A DNA stretch of 42,827 bases from an uncultured Elusimicrobiales bacterium (lineage in GTDB: Bacteria; Elusimicrobiota; Elusimicrobia; Elusimicrobiales; Elusimicrobiaceae). Shown piece by piece: positions 10,037 through 18,243 of the stretch (positions are counted from its first letter, which is position 1; each line of letters begins with the position of its first letter). The notes beneath the pieces were generated by a model, which was given only the letters and a program-made list of their open reading frames with translations, did not search any database and was not told the origin of the DNA. Location: positions 1 through 42,827 of the forward strand of contig CALUZQ010000014.1 in NCBI GenBank assembly GCA_944325225.1, written 5' to 3'. A program made the position numbers and the translations under genes.

Positions 10037-10871
10037 CCGCTTTTCCGTTCCGATAAAGATACGATAACGCCGCCCCCGTGGCGGTGGCATAAATGGCGTT
10101 TTGAGGCAATATAAAATTCACGCCGTGCATCTTATGCAGCGCTTCAAAAACGGTTTTGGCAAACGGAACCTGCGTCAGCGTGCCGGTAAGAATTACATCT
10201 TTTACCGCGTCGTTGCGGCAGGCAAAAACCGCCATCATGCCAATCGTTTGAAACACCATATTTAAAATGCCGACGGTTAAATCTTCCGGCGCTGCGCCGT
10301 CTTCCATTTTGCCAAAGTTGGAAGCCGTGGTTTCCGGCGTTAAGGTGGCAATAACGCCTTGGCTGATATCACAAATGTTCAAATCCACCCGGTCCAGCTG
10401 CCCGCCGGCGGACATTTCCACAATAGTCTTAAAGGAAGTGGCTCCGCACAGCTTGCCGCACAGCCCCAATACCGTTCCGCCGCCTACGCCCGATCCGCCA
10501 ATATGGCAAATGCCGTCCTTCCCGGCGCGTACGAACGCCGTCCCGGTGCCCATGCTGACAATCAGCCCTTCTTTCTTGCCAGACAACGCCAGCCCACCCA
10601 AGCCGATGGCTTTAAATTCATCCACCTTGGAAGTGGCGATTCCGTAAATGTCTTTCTGAAATAACGAGGAGCCCACCCCCGTTAAAATAATTTGCTGTAC
10701 ATCGCTTAGCGCCAGCCCATTTTCGTTAATAAATTTTCCCAAAGCGCCGTAGGCCGAGGTCATCGGGTCGGCGGCTTCCACTTTGAGCATAGAAACCAGT
10801 TGCCCGCCGTCCGTATAACCCACAATTTTAGTGGTGGACCCGCCTACATCTATCCCAATTACTACGCTCAT
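10023..10871 (-). CDS. coaW: Type II pantothenate kinase
   Basis: ATP-dependent phosphorylation of pantothenate, the first step of CoA synthesis; type II (Fumble-like) enzymes belong to the ASKHA fold. The 282-aa product shows the phosphate-binding loop IGIDVGGSTTKIVGY at the N-terminus, a catalytic-region Glu in SKVDEFKAIGLGG (about residue 80), MGTGTAFVRA and the Gly-rich HIGGSGVGGGTVLGL motif, and a second phosphate loop DVILTGTLTQVP. ATGA overlap with the upstream peptidase and a strong internal Shine-Dalgarno (AGGAGG) point to coupled translation. Related BadF-type activators share the fold, but the Gly-rich motif favours PanK-II. Confidence 0.88.
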   Translation of the reverse strand: MSVVIGIDVGGSTTKIVGYTDGGQLVSMLKVEAADPMTSAYGALGKFINENGLALSDVQQIILTGVGSSLFQKDIYGIATSKVDEFKAIGLGGLALSGKKEGLIVSMGTGTAFVRAGKDGICHIGGSGVGGGTVLGLCGKLCGATSFKTIVEMSAGGQLDRVDLNICDISQGVIATLTPETTASNFGKMEDGAAPEDLTVGILNMVFQTIGMMAVFACRNDAVKDVILTGTLTQVPFAKTVFEALHKMHGVNFILPQNAIYATATGAALSYLYRNGKADAGQ

Positions 10872-12916
10872 AATTCCTCCTGGGAAAGCCCAATGGATTG
10901 AAGAAACGGCTCTATGCGGGCCGGACGGCCCAAAAAGTTTTCCACCATTTTTTCTTCTTCTACGGTACCGCCTTTTTCCAAAATTTCGCGGCGGAATTTT
11001 AAGCCCGTTTCCGAATTAAAAACGCCGTTCTTTTCAAACTCGCCGAAGAAATCTTCCGCGATGACTTCCGACCACAAATAACCGTAATACCCCGCATCGT
11101 ACCCGCCCATAATATGGCCAAACGACGCCTGCGGAAGGGTGCCCTTGGTAAGCGGCAAACCGCGGATTTTTTTGGTTAACTCAAAATAAAGTTTGGTCGT
11201 ATCGGGCGTTGATTTGGCGGTGTGGAGCGTCATATCATACTGGGCGAAAAAATCCTGCCGCAAATAGGTGCCTCCCGACCCGAAATTCTTGGCCGCAATC
11301 ATCCGCTTAATTAAATCGTCCGGCAGCGGTTCGCCCGTTTTGTAATGCTTGCTGATTTTTTTAAGCACTTGCGGGTTCCACGCCCAGCGTTCCAGCATTT
11401 GGCTGGGGGCTTCTACAAAATCCCAGCTGACATTCGTGCCGGAAAAAGCCGAGTATTTGGATTTGGTAAGCGCATTGTGCAGCACATGGCCAAATTCGTG
11501 AAACAGCGTTTCCACTTCGCTGTGTTTTAACAAAGACGGCGTTGCCGCGGACGGTTTATTCATATTCGCCACAATCGCTACAAACGGAATTTGATAGGAG
11601 CCGTCTTTCTTTTCTTCCCCTTCCACCAACCCGAAGCAGGCCGCGTGTTTGTATTTGCCTTCGCGCGGATACAAGTCCATATAAAAATAAGCAATCAGTT
11701 CGCCGCTGGCGCGGTCTTTGATTTTAAACGCTTTTACATCGGGGTTCCATACCGGAATTTCCACCGGCTCAAATGCAATGCCAAACACCCCGCCAAATAA
11801 TTCCAACATACCGTCAATAACGACCTGGGACGGAAAGTATTCTTTGATTTTTTCGCTGTCCAGCGCTAAATTTTCTTTGCGGTATTTGTTGCTCCAATAC
11901 CCGCTTTCCCACGAATAAAGCGTGCGGCTTTTTTTGCCCGTTTTGCTGTTTTTGTAAGCAATCATTTCTTTGTCTTCTTTTTTGGCCAGCGGCTTTAATT
12001 TTTTCTGTAAATTTTTCAAAAACTTCATGACCGTTTTCGGGTCTTTGGCCATGCGGTCCTCCAGTTTCATCTGAGCGTGATTTTGGTAGCCCAGCAACTG
12101 GGCAATTTGCTGGCGAAGCCGCAGGGTTTTTTCTAAAAGAGCCACATTTTCTTCGCCGCCGCGGCGGTTGTATTTAAATTCCAGCGCCTTGCGCGCTTCC
12201 TCGTCGTCGGCGTTGAGCATAAAAGGAACATAGTCGGGATAGTCCAGCGTAACCAGATATTTGCCGTCGTCGGTTTTTTCCAGTTTTTCTATGTAATCTT
12301 CCCCCAACCCTTTTAATTGCTCGCGGGTAACCGCCAACGGATCTTTATATTCCTGAATGTTTTTATCAAACTTAATAATATATTCGGCTTTTTCTTTATT
12401 GAGCGCTTTGAATTTTTCCAAATCCTCGTCGTTCAGTTCCAACCCGCTGTTTTTAAAACCGATTAGCATTTCTTTGACCAGTTTGGCCTGAACAGGGTCC
12501 AGTTGGGGGTTGGTGTCGGTATATTCGCGAATGGCGCGATAGACATCGCGCCGGGTAGCCACATCCACCATATATTGGCTGATTTGCATTTGCAGGGCCA
12601 GGGCGGCATCGCGGAAATTTTTATCGGTGGAAACATACGACAAAAAACCGCTCATGCCCAACGCATTGCCGTAATCGTCAAAAGCGCGTTCATAGGCCAT
12701 AATGGTATTTTCAAAGGTGCGCTGTTCTTTGGGAATTGCCACCAGGGCCGCCAGGTCTTTTTCCAGCTGGGCGCGGGCCGCGGCTTCGGCCGGGGCCAAT
12801 TCCTCCGCTTTGTAATCAAAATGCAACACCCCGTTTTTAAACATATCTGCCATACAATACGCTCCCGTCGCGGTTAAAAGAAACGCCGTAACTAAAATAA
12901 ATTTTGTTTTTTTCAT
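10868..12916 (-). CDS. M3 family zinc metallopeptidase with signal peptide
   Basis: Thimet-oligopeptidase-type (M3) enzyme, 682 aa. The zinc motif HEFGH is at residues 473-477 in EVETLFHEFGHVLHNAL, with the downstream Glu ligand expected in FVEAPSQMLERWAW (family signature). Late Tyr/His residues of the substrate cleft are in GHIMGGYDAGYYGYLWSEV. The helical N-terminal part runs about residues 30-330. It starts with a signal peptide (MKKTKFILVTAFLLTATGAYC), implying a periplasmic enzyme cutting short peptides, unlike cytoplasmic PepF/Dcp. It leads a four-gene operon. There is no Shine-Dalgarno before ATG 12916; a -10-like TAATAT sits 6 nt upstream. Confidence 0.93.
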   Translation of the reverse strand: MKKTKFILVTAFLLTATGAYCMADMFKNGVLHFDYKAEELAPAEAAARAQLEKDLAALVAIPKEQRTFENTIMAYERAFDDYGNALGMSGFLSYVSTDKNFRDAALALQMQISQYMVDVATRRDVYRAIREYTDTNPQLDPVQAKLVKEMLIGFKNSGLELNDEDLEKFKALNKEKAEYIIKFDKNIQEYKDPLAVTREQLKGLGEDYIEKLEKTDDGKYLVTLDYPDYVPFMLNADDEEARKALEFKYNRRGGEENVALLEKTLRLRQQIAQLLGYQNHAQMKLEDRMAKDPKTVMKFLKNLQKKLKPLAKKEDKEMIAYKNSKTGKKSRTLYSWESGYWSNKYRKENLALDSEKIKEYFPSQVVIDGMLELFGGVFGIAFEPVEIPVWNPDVKAFKIKDRASGELIAYFYMDLYPREGKYKHAACFGLVEGEEKKDGSYQIPFVAIVANMNKPSAATPSLLKHSEVETLFHEFGHVLHNALTKSKYSAFSGTNVSWDFVEAPSQMLERWAWNPQVLKKISKHYKTGEPLPDDLIKRMIAAKNFGSGGTYLRQDFFAQYDMTLHTAKSTPDTTKLYFELTKKIRGLPLTKGTLPQASFGHIMGGYDAGYYGYLWSEVIAEDFFGEFEKNGVFNSETGLKFRREILEKGGTVEEEKMVENFLGRPARIEPFLQSIGLSQEEL

Positions 12917-13078
12917 AGGAATATATTACACTCTTATTGTATCGGTTTTGCGCCCGAGGGGGCAACCGGTAAAAAGGGACCCACATTATAACAGTAACCA
13001 AAAGGATTCTTTCCTTTCGTTATTTGTTATAATTTATATTATATTAATTCACATCAAGGAATTAGTGGAAAAATAAAA
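12917..13078. promoter_or_regulatory. Divergent promoter region, M3 operon / arginine decarboxylase
   Basis: For the plus strand, TATAAT at 13028-13033 implies a start near 13040 and a leader of about 39 nt before pdaD; no clear -35 hexamer is visible. For the minus strand, TAATAT at 12928-12923 lies 6 nt before the peptidase ATG. The stretch is AT-rich near the plus-strand start. Confidence 0.5.
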
Positions 13079-13633
13079 ATGTACGAAGCGTTTGTACCCA
13101 AAGAGATATTCCTTACCAAAGGAATCGGCAGACACAAAGAAAAACTGGCCAGCTTTGAAGAAGCGTTGAGAGACGCTAAAATCGCCAGCTTCAACTTGGT
13201 GCCTGTTTCCAGCATCTTCCCTCCCGGCTGCAAAACCGTGCCCGTTTCCAAAGGGTTGAAAGATTTGCGCCCGGGCCAAATTCTGCATTGCGTCATCAGC
13301 AGAAATACCAGCAACGAATACCGCCGCTTGATCTCCGCTTCCGTGGGGTTGGCTATCCCGAAAGAAGGAAAGAAAACGCACGGGTACATCTCCGAACACC
13401 ACAGCTTCGGCGAAACCGACAAACAAGCCGGCGATTACGCGGAAGACTTGGCTGCTTTGATGCTCTCCACTACGCTGGGCATCGAGTTTGACAACAACAC
13501 CACTTGGGACCAGAAAGAAGAAATCTGGAAAATGAGCGGTAAAATCGTCCGCACGACCAACATTACCCAGTCCGCCATCTGCGTGGAAGGTCTTTGGACC
13601 ACCGTCGTGGCTGCGGCTGTGTTTGTCAAATAA
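13079..13633 (+). CDS. pdaD: Pyruvoyl-dependent arginine decarboxylase
   Basis: Converts arginine to agmatine using a covalently bound pyruvoyl group made by self-cleavage. The 184-aa proenzyme carries the cleavage motif NLVPVSSIFPPG; cutting between Ser44 and Ser45 would turn Ser45 into the pyruvoyl residue. Also visible are LHCVISRNTSNE, the catalytic-region EHHSFGETDKQAGDYAEDLA and a C-terminal GLWTTVVAAAVFV strand. Length matches PvlArgDC (about 160-195 aa). The next gene is agmatinase, starting within about 14 bp of the stop or overlapping it, so the pair forms an arginine-to-putrescine route. A Shine-Dalgarno is weak (GTGGA about 10 nt before ATG). Confidence 0.95.
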   Translation: MYEAFVPKEIFLTKGIGRHKEKLASFEEALRDAKIASFNLVPVSSIFPPGCKTVPVSKGLKDLRPGQILHCVISRNTSNEYRRLISASVGLAIPKEGKKTHGYISEHHSFGETDKQAGDYAEDLAALMLSTTLGIEFDNNTTWDQKEEIWKMSGKIVRTTNITQSAICVEGLWTTVVAAAVFVK

Positions 13634-13646
13634 CTCCGGTAACATT

Positions 13647-14531
13647 GTGAGCGATAACGTACAAACCGATAAGTTTATGGGGCTAGAGAGCAAATACAGC
13701 TCTCTGCCCCTTTCTAAATTCGTGGTTGTGCCCGTGCCGTTTGAAAAAACGGTCTGCTACGGGCATGGTACCGCCAAAGGCCCCGCCGCCGTTATTGAGG
13801 CCTCTACCCAAATTGAGCTCTGGGACGAAGAAACTAAAACCGAAACCTGGGAGCTCGGCATCAACACCCAGCCAGCCATTAATTGCAAAGGGTCCACCAA
13901 TACGGTTTTTAAAAATATAGACAAAACCGTGCGACACTTGATGCAATACAAAGCCATTCCTTTTTACATTGGCGGGGAACATACCGTTACCCAGGCATTG
14001 GCTCAGCCGTATATTGAAAAATATAAAAACTTGAGCATTCTGCATTTTGACGCCCACGCCGATTTGCGCGAAACCTTTGAAGGAACGCCCAAAAGCCACG
14101 CGTGCGCGCTGTATCCGGCGTCCCGCCAGGTACCCGTGGTACAGGTGGGAATCCGCAGCGTGGCCAGCGAAGAAAAACAATACTGCAACGCCGGCAAGGT
14201 AACCACCTTCCTAATGCACGAAAACCGCGATATTAAAAAGCTGATTCCGCAAGTGCTTAAAAAGCTGACGGATACCGTCTATATCACGATTGATGTGGAC
14301 GGATTTGATCCCTCCGTCATTCCGGCTACCGGCACACCGCAACCCGGCGGATTTATGTGGTATGAAGCGTTGGACTTGTTCCGCGAAGTCATTAAACATA
14401 AAAAAATCGTGGCCGTAGATGTGGTGGAAGCGTGCCAGCGCAAAGCCGATACCATTACGGAATTTAATGTTTCTAAATTAATTTACCGCTTAATGGGATA
14501 TCTGGCGTTGAAAGATCAAAAGAAAAAATAA
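13647..14531 (+). CDS. speB: Agmatinase (ureohydrolase family)
   Basis: Mn-dependent hydrolysis of agmatine to putrescine and urea. Arginase-family metal motifs are intact: GGEHTVTQ, HFDAHADLRE and TIDVDGFDPSVIPATGTPQPGG. The upstream decarboxylase gene supports agmatine rather than arginine as substrate. The start is uncertain: GTG 13647 (chosen, giving MSDNVQTDKFMGLE), ATG 13677 or TTG 13623 (overlapping the decarboxylase) are all in frame and none has a good Shine-Dalgarno. From the GTG the protein has 294 aa, normal for the family. A strong terminator follows. No spermidine synthase is in the window. Confidence 0.93.
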   Translation: MSDNVQTDKFMGLESKYSSLPLSKFVVVPVPFEKTVCYGHGTAKGPAAVIEASTQIELWDEETKTETWELGINTQPAINCKGSTNTVFKNIDKTVRHLMQYKAIPFYIGGEHTVTQALAQPYIEKYKNLSILHFDAHADLRETFEGTPKSHACALYPASRQVPVVQVGIRSVASEEKQYCNAGKVTTFLMHENRDIKKLIPQVLKKLTDTVYITIDVDGFDPSVIPATGTPQPGGFMWYEALDLFREVIKHKKIVAVDVVEACQRKADTITEFNVSKLIYRLMGYLALKDQKKK

Positions 14532-14538
14532 TTTTCTA

Positions 14539-14564
14539 CCCGCTCCCCAAAGAGCGGGTTTTTT
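14539..14564 (+). terminator. Terminator of the pdaD-speB operon
   Basis: CCCGCTC (14539-14545) pairs with GAGCGGG (14552-14558), followed by T6. It lies 8 bp after the agmatinase stop. Confidence 0.92.
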
Positions 14565-14591
14565 ATGGCCTGGGCCAGGCCCGCTAATTCC

Positions 14592-14625
14592 AACCGCTCC
14601 GGTTTCGTACCCGGGGCGGTTTTTA
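14592..14625 (+). terminator. Second hairpin-T-tract downstream of speB
   Basis: AACCGCTCCGG (14592-14602) pairs with CCGGGGCGGTT (14611-14621) with one G-U, followed by TTTTA. Possible back-up terminator. Confidence 0.7.
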
Positions 14626-14629
14626 TCAT

Positions 14630-14656
14630 AAAAAACCCCGCGCTTTAGGCGCGGGG
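14630..14656 (-). terminator. Terminator of the beta-barrel gene at 14680-15396
   Basis: On the minus strand CCCCGCG / CGCGGGG (14656-14650 with 14642-14636) with a 7-nt loop, followed by T6 (14635-14630). It lies 23 bp past the stop codon. Confidence 0.9.
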
Positions 14657-14679
14657 TGATCTTGTAGCTGAATGCCTGA

Positions 14680-15396
14680 TTAGAAGCGATATCCTACTTT
14701 GAAAAGCAAAGCAAAATAGCTCAGGTTTTCTTTATCCAACCCTTCCATAAATTTGCCGTAATCAAACGCAAACGCCTGGTAGCGGCCTTCCACGCCCCAG
14801 ATCCAGTTGTTATTGATGTTGCCTTCTACACCCAAGCCCAAATAATAGGCAAACGAGGTGCTGCTCTTGCTAATAGAAGCATTCGTTAAATCAAAACGAC
14901 CAGAATCGTTGATTACTTCGCTATAGTCAAAGCTCGCTTTGGCAGAAGCCATACCCAAACCCAAGGGGATATAAAAGCGCGTGTTGGACTGCGGGTTAAA
15001 TGTATAGCGTCCGGCCACCATGAAGTTGTGTACATTCATGCTGCTGTCAATTTCGCTTTCGCCCCAGTTGCTCGTGCTGATGAAGTATTCTCTTTCATAT
15101 TCGGCATCACCAAAGCTGTTGCCGTTATATTCGGCGCCAATAGCAAAGTGAGGGGTCAGCGCATACATATATTGCACCCCATAAGAAGCGGCACCGTCAC
15201 CCCAAGCCAATTCTTCCTTGGCAAAATCATCGCCGGTAATCACCGAGGAATACACGCCGGAATCCTGCAACGGGGCAGCCCCGCCCAAGAAAACGGAAAC
15301 CATTTGGTCGCCTTTTTCAATTCCTTGGGCGGACACAGCCGTCGGCCAAGCACACAACATACTTAACAATACAGCAAATAATGTCAGTTTTTTCAT
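14680..15396 (-). CDS. Outer-membrane beta-barrel protein
   Basis: 238-aa protein with signal peptide MKKLTLFAVLLSMLCAWPTAVSAQ and a mature part of alternating polar/aromatic strands typical of small 8-stranded barrels (OmpW/OmpA-like): YGVQYMYALTPHFAIGAEYNG, RFYIPLGLGMASAKA, YYLGLGVEGNINNNWIWGVEGRYQAF. It ends in FKVGYRF, the terminal aromatic signal for BAM-dependent insertion. It is clearly paralogous to the barrel gene at 19622. TTG at 15399 precedes ATG 15396; the Shine-Dalgarno AAGGAGA favours the ATG. It is transcribed alone: a terminator precedes its likely extended -10 (TATGAT, 15429-15424) and another follows its stop. Confidence 0.88.
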   Translation of the reverse strand: MKKLTLFAVLLSMLCAWPTAVSAQGIEKGDQMVSVFLGGAAPLQDSGVYSSVITGDDFAKEELAWGDGAASYGVQYMYALTPHFAIGAEYNGNSFGDAEYEREYFISTSNWGESEIDSSMNVHNFMVAGRYTFNPQSNTRFYIPLGLGMASAKASFDYSEVINDSGRFDLTNASISKSSTSFAYYLGLGVEGNINNNWIWGVEGRYQAFAFDYGKFMEGLDKENLSYFALLFKVGYRF

Positions 15397-15423
15397 CAAG
15401 TTCTCCTTTTGTGAATTTTCTAC

Positions 15424-15429
15424 ATCATA
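15424..15429 (-). promoter_or_regulatory. Likely -10 of the beta-barrel gene
   Basis: TATGAT preceded by TTGG on the minus strand; start predicted near 15417, giving a leader of about 20 nt that includes the Shine-Dalgarno AAGGAGA. No strong -35 element is seen. Confidence 0.4.
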
Positions 15430-15442
15430 CCAATTTTAACAG

Positions 15443-15471
15443 AAAAAAACCTATGTAATTTTGCATAGGTT
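15443..15471 (-). terminator. Terminator of the CsgG-like/serS/TPR operon
   Basis: AACCTATG (15471-15464 on the minus strand) pairs with CATAGGTT (15455-15448), 8-nt loop, then a T-run of 7. It lies 24 bp past the TPR gene stop and upstream of the barrel gene's own promoter. Confidence 0.88.
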
Positions 15472-15495
15472 TCAAAGTTTTTCCAGTCAAGCGGT

Positions 15496-16692
15496 CTATA
15501 TCGTAGGAGGCAAGGGCCCCATATCTTTGCTGGCAGGGACCTCGTACGGTGTCTGCAGTAATTTTTTTGCCAAATCATCAAAGCCCCATTTGTCTTTAAA
15601 AGACAAAACATAACGGTATTGTTTTTGGGCTTTTCCCCGCTCGCCCAGCACATCGTACACTTGTCCCAAGCGCAATTCATTCCACACGCCCCAGCGGCTG
15701 GGTTCCTGGTTTTTAATGGCTTCGCGCCCTGTTTCAAACAACTCGCGGGCGGCTTGAAAATTGCCTTTTTGCATTTGTACCGTCCCCAAGGCAGTATAGG
15801 CGCGGGAAATGTAGATGTCTTTATAAAAAGGGTCTTTCCCAATTAACTGCAGAAACTGTTGCGCCTGGGCGGAGACTTCGTCGTAATGGGCGGTTTCATA
15901 CAGGCAGATAATTTCTACATAATGCATCAGCGGATTTTTAGGATACTTGGCCCGCAGTTGGCGGATATATTCCAACGATTTTTGCGGCGCATAATATTTG
16001 CTGGTACGGGTGTTTTGGATTTCAATTAAAATCAGTTTAGCGCTGTCCGAAGTAAAATGCGCTTTTTGGCGCGCCAAATTTAATTGCGCCACCCCCTCGT
16101 CCGGGTCGCCTTTAATGGCCACAATTTTCGCTAAAATTTTAATGACAGAAGGCAAAGTGCCCGCATAATACTGATAAATACCCAAACCAAAATACGCATC
16201 GTAATAAGTGGGATCCAGCTCCAGGGATTTTTCCAGATTTTTAATGGCTTTTCGCCCGGAAAAATAGGCCGTAATCCAGCTGCGGTTGCGCATGGTAAAC
16301 ATGGCCCTTAGCCCATACAGCGCCCCGATGCCCATGTAAGCGTTTGGATCGTCGGGATATTTTTTAATCCACCTCTTAATGCCGGCGATGGAATCGTCCA
16401 GAATTTGCTCAAACACTTTACGCTGGCGGTCGTCGCTGAGTTCATACTCATATTCATAACGGCTCCAGGCAATCATCGCGTTGCCAAAATGGGCAAACGG
16501 GTGATCCGGATAATCGGCAAATACTTTTTCTATATTTTTTTGGGCGGTATCAAAATCCAAGCTGTAAACGCCGTTGATGCCTTCGGTGGCGTAGTACATC
16601 ACATCGGGCGGAAGCGTCAGTTCGGCATACGATGGAAGCACGGCAGACAGCATCAAAACGCAAGCTGCCGCCAAACGCAAAAACCGTTTCAT
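15496..16692 (-). CDS. Secreted TPR-repeat protein
   Basis: 398 aa with signal peptide MKRFLRLAAACVLMLSAVLPSYAE and TPR units across most of its length, for instance DFDTAQKNIEKVFADYPDHPFAHFGNAMIAWSR, IKNLEKSLELDPTYYDAYFGLGIYQYYAG and YKDIYISRAYTALGTVQMQKGNFQAARELFETG. The C-terminal unit has VYDVLGERGKAQKQYRYVLSF. It is expected to be periplasmic and to act as a protein-interaction scaffold; no enzymatic motif is visible. Its ATG shares one base with the serS stop (TAATG), so it is coupled to serS. The association with a tRNA synthetase is probably just operon packing. Confidence 0.87.
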   Translation of the reverse strand: MKRFLRLAAACVLMLSAVLPSYAELTLPPDVMYYATEGINGVYSLDFDTAQKNIEKVFADYPDHPFAHFGNAMIAWSRYEYEYELSDDRQRKVFEQILDDSIAGIKRWIKKYPDDPNAYMGIGALYGLRAMFTMRNRSWITAYFSGRKAIKNLEKSLELDPTYYDAYFGLGIYQYYAGTLPSVIKILAKIVAIKGDPDEGVAQLNLARQKAHFTSDSAKLILIEIQNTRTSKYYAPQKSLEYIRQLRAKYPKNPLMHYVEIICLYETAHYDEVSAQAQQFLQLIGKDPFYKDIYISRAYTALGTVQMQKGNFQAARELFETGREAIKNQEPSRWGVWNELRLGQVYDVLGERGKAQKQYRYVLSFKDKWGFDDLAKKLLQTPYEVPASKDMGPLPPTI

Positions 16693-17981
16693 TATTTTTT
16701 GGCCTCAATTTTGTCTTTGCCAAAATACGGCCGCAGTGCCGGCGGAATAATGACCGACCCGTCCGCCTGCTGGAAGTTTTCCAAAATGGCGGCAAAAGTG
16801 CGCCCCACCGCCAGCCCGCTGCCGTTTAAGGTATGCACATATTCCTGTTTGCCTTGGGCGTTTTTGTAGCGAAGCCCCATGCGCCGGGCCTGGAAGTCCA
16901 GGCAGTTGGAGCAGGAAGAAATTTCGCGGAAGCGGTTTTCACTCGGCATCCATACTTCAATATCGTAGGTCTTGGCTGACGAAAACCCAATATCCCCGCT
17001 GCATAATTCCACCACATGGTAGGGAATCCCCAGTTCTTTTAAAATTTCCTGCGCGTCCGACACCATAATTTCCAACATCTGATACGAATGCTCCGGTTTG
17101 GACAGCATGACAAGTTCCACTTTGTCAAACTGGTGGTTGCGGATTAAACCGCGCGTATCTTTGCCGTAAGTGCCCGATTCTTTGCGAAAACACGGCGAAT
17201 ACGCCGTCAGCTTAATCGGCAGTTCCGCTTCGGGAATGACGCGGATACGGTTTAAGTTCGTCAGCGGGATTTCCGCCGTGGAAATTAAAAACTGTTTGGG
17301 CTCACCCGTCAGTTCATACATATCTTCGCGGAATTTGGGCAGCTGGCCGGTGCCGATTAGAATATCTTCGTTCACAATAACCGGCGGCAAAATTTCGGTA
17401 TATCCCTTTTTGGCGTGCATATCCAACATAAACGAAATGATTGCGCGTTCCAGGCGGGCGCCGTCGCCTTTGAATAAAGCAAACCGGCTGCCGGACAAAG
17501 CCGCCGCGGCTTCAAAATCCAGAATGCCCAGTTTCTCGCCAATGGACTGGTGGTCCAGCGGTTTAAAATCAAATTTCGGCAGTGCAATCGTGCAGGGCAG
17601 ATATTCCGGATTGTCCGCGTCCGACACGCCCACCGGAATATGCTCATTGGGCATATTGGGAATGCTTAACAATAAATCGTTGATTTCTTTTTTAAGAGGT
17701 TCCAGCTCGGCTTCTTTGACCGCCATTTCTTCTTTAAGCTTGCCCACTTGGGACATGGCTTCTTTGGCGGCTTCGTCGCCTTGTTCTTTTTTGATTTTCC
17801 CGATGGACTTAGACATCTCGTTGCGTTTGGCGCGCAATTCCTCCACGCGGGCCAGCACTGTTTTATAGGCGGAGTATTTTTCCAACACTTCATCTACCTG
17901 GGCCGCTAATTCGGGTTTGCGCAAAGCAAGCCGTTTTTTGACTTCTTCGGGATTTGCAACGATATATTTAATGTCTAACAT
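16692..17981 (-). CDS. serS: Seryl-tRNA synthetase
   Basis: Class II aminoacyl-tRNA synthetase charging tRNA-Ser. The 429-aa protein has the N-terminal antiparallel coiled coil (about residues 30-105, Lys/Glu-rich, with SKSIGKIKKEQGDEAAKEAM), motif 2 region (CFRKESGTYGKDTRGLIRNHQFDKVELV) and motif 3 (GSGLAVGRTFAAILENFQ with the ATP-binding Arg). Length is normal (about 425-430). A good Shine-Dalgarno (AGAGG) precedes ATG 17981. It lies 10 bp after the small membrane-protein gene and overlaps the TPR gene by one base. Confidence 0.98.
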   Translation of the reverse strand: MLDIKYIVANPEEVKKRLALRKPELAAQVDEVLEKYSAYKTVLARVEELRAKRNEMSKSIGKIKKEQGDEAAKEAMSQVGKLKEEMAVKEAELEPLKKEINDLLLSIPNMPNEHIPVGVSDADNPEYLPCTIALPKFDFKPLDHQSIGEKLGILDFEAAAALSGSRFALFKGDGARLERAIISFMLDMHAKKGYTEILPPVIVNEDILIGTGQLPKFREDMYELTGEPKQFLISTAEIPLTNLNRIRVIPEAELPIKLTAYSPCFRKESGTYGKDTRGLIRNHQFDKVELVMLSKPEHSYQMLEIMVSDAQEILKELGIPYHVVELCSGDIGFSSAKTYDIEVWMPSENRFREISSCSNCLDFQARRMGLRYKNAQGKQEYVHTLNGSGLAVGRTFAAILENFQQADGSVIIPPALRPYFGKDKIEAKK

Positions 17982-17991
17982 AACAACCTCT

Positions 17992-18243
17992 TTATTTATT
18001 TTCTAAATCTATTAAATACGGCTCCGGGAACAAATGCCGGTACGGTTTAAAAGTAGCCACGGCATATTCCATACCGTAAGCCGTCAGCAGCCGCAAGCTG
18101 ACCGGCGCCACCGAACTCTGCCCCGCCACCAACGCCCCCACCGATAATGCCAGCAAAATAAATGCCGTTTTTACCAGCATAAAAAAACCTTTGAACAAAA
18201 ACACCGCGGATTGTTCGGCAAAAGTGGATTTGGAAGCAATCAT
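17992..18243 (-). CDS. Small hypothetical protein with one hydrophobic segment
   Basis: 83 aa, no family recognised. A hydrophobic stretch LVKTAFILLALSVGALVAG (about residues 23-41) looks like a signal or single membrane span; the remainder (SSVAPVSLRLLTAYGMEYAVATFKPYRHLFPEPY) is not hydrophobic. The ATG at 18243 overlaps the preceding stop (ATGA), but an internal ATG at 18180 has a better Shine-Dalgarno (AAAGG) and would put the hydrophobic segment right at the N-terminus, giving 62 aa. It is squeezed between the CsgG-like gene and serS, 10 bp from the latter, which supports it being expressed. Confidence 0.6.
   Translation of the reverse strand: MIASKSTFAEQSAVFLFKGFFMLVKTAFILLALSVGALVAGQSSVAPVSLRLLTAYGMEYAVATFKPYRHLFPEPYLIDLENK

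Noticed and set aside
13049..13693. 214-codon open frame on the minus strand opposite pdaD
   Set aside because: Entirely antisense to a clear arginine decarboxylase gene; composition reflects the codon bias of the real gene, no ribosome site and no recognisable motif.
17170..17868. 232-codon plus-strand frame inside serS
   Set aside because: Antisense shadow of serS; Ser-rich low-complexity translation with no domain.
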